From Aquabacterium sp. (GTDB lineage: Bacteria; Pseudomonadota; Gammaproteobacteria; Burkholderiales; Burkholderiaceae_C), in assembly GCA_030654555.1 (NCBI GenBank), contig JAURXG010000688.1, positions 1 to 24,908 on the forward strand: a stretch of 24,908 nucleotides of DNA. Direction: 5' to 3'. This document shows positions 23,590-24,908 of this stretch, one piece after another. The notes beneath the pieces are model-generated. The model ran no database searches, was not told the DNA's origin, and worked only from the letters and a program-made list of their open reading frames with translations. Positions within the stretch are counted from its first letter, which is position 1. The number at the start of each line of letters is the position of its first letter. The position numbers and the translations under genes were made by a program.

Positions 23590-24561
23590 ATGGCGACATC
23601 GAAGAGCAGCGAACGCCTGTTCGCGCTATACCAAACCATGCTGCTCGTTCGCCAGGCCGAGATGGCGCTGACGAAGTTGTTCGCCGACGGCGAGGTGCCG
23701 GGTTTCATCCACCTGAGCATCGGCCAGGAAGCGATTGCCGCCGGCGTGGCATCGGCGCTGGCGCCCGGTGACACGCTGGCCACCACGCACCGCGGCCACG
23801 GTCATGTGCTGGCGCGCGGGCTGGCGCTGGACGGCTTCTTCAAGGAGATCATGGGCCGCGCTGGCGGCATCTGCCAGGGCCGTGGCGGATCGATGCATGT
23901 GGCCGATACCAGCCTGGGCATCCTGGGCGCCAACGGCATCGTCGGCGCCGGCATCCCGATCGCCTTGGGCAGCGCCATCGCGCAGTCCGTGCTCGGCACC
24001 GGCAAGCTGGCGGTCAGCTTCTTCGGCGACGGTGCGATGGCCGAGGGTGTGCTGCACGAGACGCTGAACATGGCCGCGCTGTGGAAGTCGCCGCTTCTGA
24101 TGGTGTGCGAGAACAACGGCTGGAGCGAGTTCTCGCCCACCGCGCGCCAGTTCGCGGCGCGCCTGGAAGGCCTGGCGGCGGCATTCGGCATCGTGCATGA
24201 ACTTGTCGACGGCAACGACGCGCTGGCCGTGGCCGACGCCGCGGCGCGCGCCACGGTGGCCATCCGCAGCGGCAACGGCCCGCGCCTGCTGGAATGCAAG
24301 ACCCACCGTGTGCGCGGTCATTTCGAGGGCGACCCGCAAAAGTACCGCAGCGCCGACGAACTGCAGGCCGGTGCGAAGATCGATCCGCTGGAGCGCGCGA
24401 AGGCCGCGCTGCTCGAAGGCGGGATGAGCGCGGCGGCGCTCGCCGCGGCGGCGCAGGAGGTCGCGCAGCGCATCGAGGCGGCGATCGACGCCGCACGCGC
24501 AGACGGCCTGCCGGACTACGCACGCGCATTGGCCGACGTTTACACCCCGGTGCCCGCATGA
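23590..24561 (+). CDS. thiamine-diphosphate-dependent dehydrogenase E1 component, alpha subunit
   Basis: A 323-residue E1 alpha subunit of the pyruvate/acetoin/branched-chain 2-oxoacid dehydrogenase type. It shows IHLSIGQEAIAAGV (40-53), TTHRGHGH (65-72) and the thiamine-diphosphate motif GDGAMAEG...ENNGWSE (146-180). The closest style is acetoin dehydrogenase AcoA. The ATG at 23590 lies 2 bp after the crotonase stop; a GTG at 23584 overlapping that stop is also in frame. The alpha subunit works only with an E1 beta subunit, normally encoded next. The stop here overlaps an ATG (ATGA at 24558-24561), as between the other genes of this operon, but an IS110-family element begins within a few bases and no E1 beta sequence is visible. 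The complex is probably broken in this strain unless beta is encoded elsewhere. Confidence 0.93.
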   Translation: MATSKSSERLFALYQTMLLVRQAEMALTKLFADGEVPGFIHLSIGQEAIAAGVASALAPGDTLATTHRGHGHVLARGLALDGFFKEIMGRAGGICQGRGGSMHVADTSLGILGANGIVGAGIPIALGSAIAQSVLGTGKLAVSFFGDGAMAEGVLHETLNMAALWKSPLLMVCENNGWSEFSPTARQFAARLEGLAAAFGIVHELVDGNDALAVADAAARATVAIRSGNGPRLLECKTHRVRGHFEGDPQKYRSADELQAGAKIDPLERAKAALLEGGMSAAALAAAAQEVAQRIEAAIDAARADGLPDYARALADVYTPVPA

Positions 24562-24564
24562 GAC

Positions 24565-24908
24565 ACCCTGTGTCAACCCCCCGCCGTTTTGAGTACGAGC
24601 TGGGCGGCGCCATGGCGCGCCGGGTCGTAGGGTTTGCGATCCGTCCAGGCGCGCCAGATGACACGCAGCCAAGCCCTCGAGAGGATGCGTACGGCATGTG
24701 GGTGGTCGCACCCTCGGGCTCTGGCCTTGGCGTAGACGGCGGCGGCCCAAGCGTTGGCGTGACGCGAGTTGTCGGCCATGCAGGTCAGCGCGGCGCGAAG
24801 CCGGTGGTTGCAGGCCCAGCGGAACGTGACAGCCTTGGACTTGCCCGAGGCGTAGGTGACGGGTGCGACGCCGGCCTCGGCGGCCAGGTGCTCGTCGCTG
24901 TCGAAGCG
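24565..24908 (-). mobile_element. IS110-family insertion sequence (partial, runs off the window)
   Basis: The right end of the window holds one end of an IS110/IS116/IS902-type element, recognised by its transposase. The left boundary is set approximately at the point where the ATGA-coupled E1 beta start gives way to unrelated DNA. IS110 elements often have no clear inverted repeats or target duplication, so the exact edge cannot be fixed by eye. Confidence 0.7.
24573..24908 (-). CDS. IS110-family transposase, C-terminal part (5' partial)
   Basis: The last 111 residues of a transposase of the IS110/IS116/IS902 group are encoded up to the window edge. It carries the C-terminal Transposase_20 domain, here beginning FDSDEHLAAEAGVAPVTYASGKSK. 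This includes the conserved AGVAP-x-x-x-x-SG segment and a following RWACNHRLRAALTCMADNSR stretch, ending in a Lys/Thr/Gly tail. The N-terminal DEDD catalytic domain lies outside the window. The frame is intact as far as seen, so the element may be active. It lies directly after the E1 alpha gene, in the opposite orientation, where an E1 beta gene would be expected. Confidence 0.9.
   Translation of the reverse strand, partial: RFDSDEHLAAEAGVAPVTYASGKSKAVTFRWACNHRLRAALTCMADNSRHANAWAAAVYAKARARGCDHPHAVRILSRAWLRVIWRAWTDRKPYDPARHGAAQLVLKTAGG

Noticed and set aside
24558..24680. A plus-strand open frame starting at ATG 24558 and running to the right edge
   Set aside because: After the first few codons it is antisense to the transposase and does not resemble E1 beta.

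Overview
This is a high-GC window, about two-thirds G+C by eye. Gene style points to a beta-proteobacterium of the order Burkholderiales: Bug/TctC-type periplasmic receptors, a Gram-negative porin of the Omp32 type, MoxR/CoxE pairs, an IclR-led acyl-CoA gene set, and tightly overlapping starts and stops. The content is accessory carbon catabolism of acyl-CoA esters. I see no rRNA, tRNA or CRISPR array.

Layout: 2-805 (+) is the 3' part of a Bug receptor gene. From 15434 down to 874, ten genes run on the minus strand and look like one long transcription unit. In order of transcription they are acyl-CoA carboxylase beta subunit, biotin-carrying alpha subunit, two coupled acyl-CoA dehydrogenases, a MoxR AAA+ ATPase, a CoxE-like VWA protein, a NUDIX + metallo-beta-lactamase + hotdog thioesterase fusion, an AtuA-like protein, a third acyl-CoA dehydrogenase and an alpha/beta hydrolase. 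The carboxylase plus AtuA pairing resembles the acyclic terpene (atu: citronellol/geraniol) and leucine/isovalerate (liu) pathways. The carboxylase beta subunit looks less like methylcrotonyl-CoA carboxylase than like its geranyl-CoA relative. Upstream (15523-16488, -) lies a decayed CopD/cytochrome c remnant.

From 16586 to 18219 (+) there is a two-gene unit, a thiolase-like protein without the usual nucleophilic cysteine and a DUF35 zinc-ribbon/OB-fold partner. A porin (18301-19395, -) with a clear intrinsic terminator follows, then a second Bug receptor (19754-20716, -). Diverging from it is an overlapping four-gene unit (+): IclR regulator, acyl-CoA dehydrogenase, crotonase and a thiamine-diphosphate dehydrogenase E1 alpha subunit. 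The partner E1 beta gene should start at 24558, but an IS110-family element (24573-24908, -) begins a few bases later.

How it fits together: the porin and Bug receptors would bring an organic acid across the outer membrane and periplasm. The dehydrogenases, crotonase, carboxylase and thiolase-like proteins would then degrade its CoA ester. The same near-palindrome, CTAAC(A/G)AACG(T/A)TAG, lies 119-140 bp upstream of both the carboxylase operon and the porin. This suggests that one regulator, probably TetR-type and not encoded here, controls uptake and catabolism. The substrate cannot be read from the sequence.
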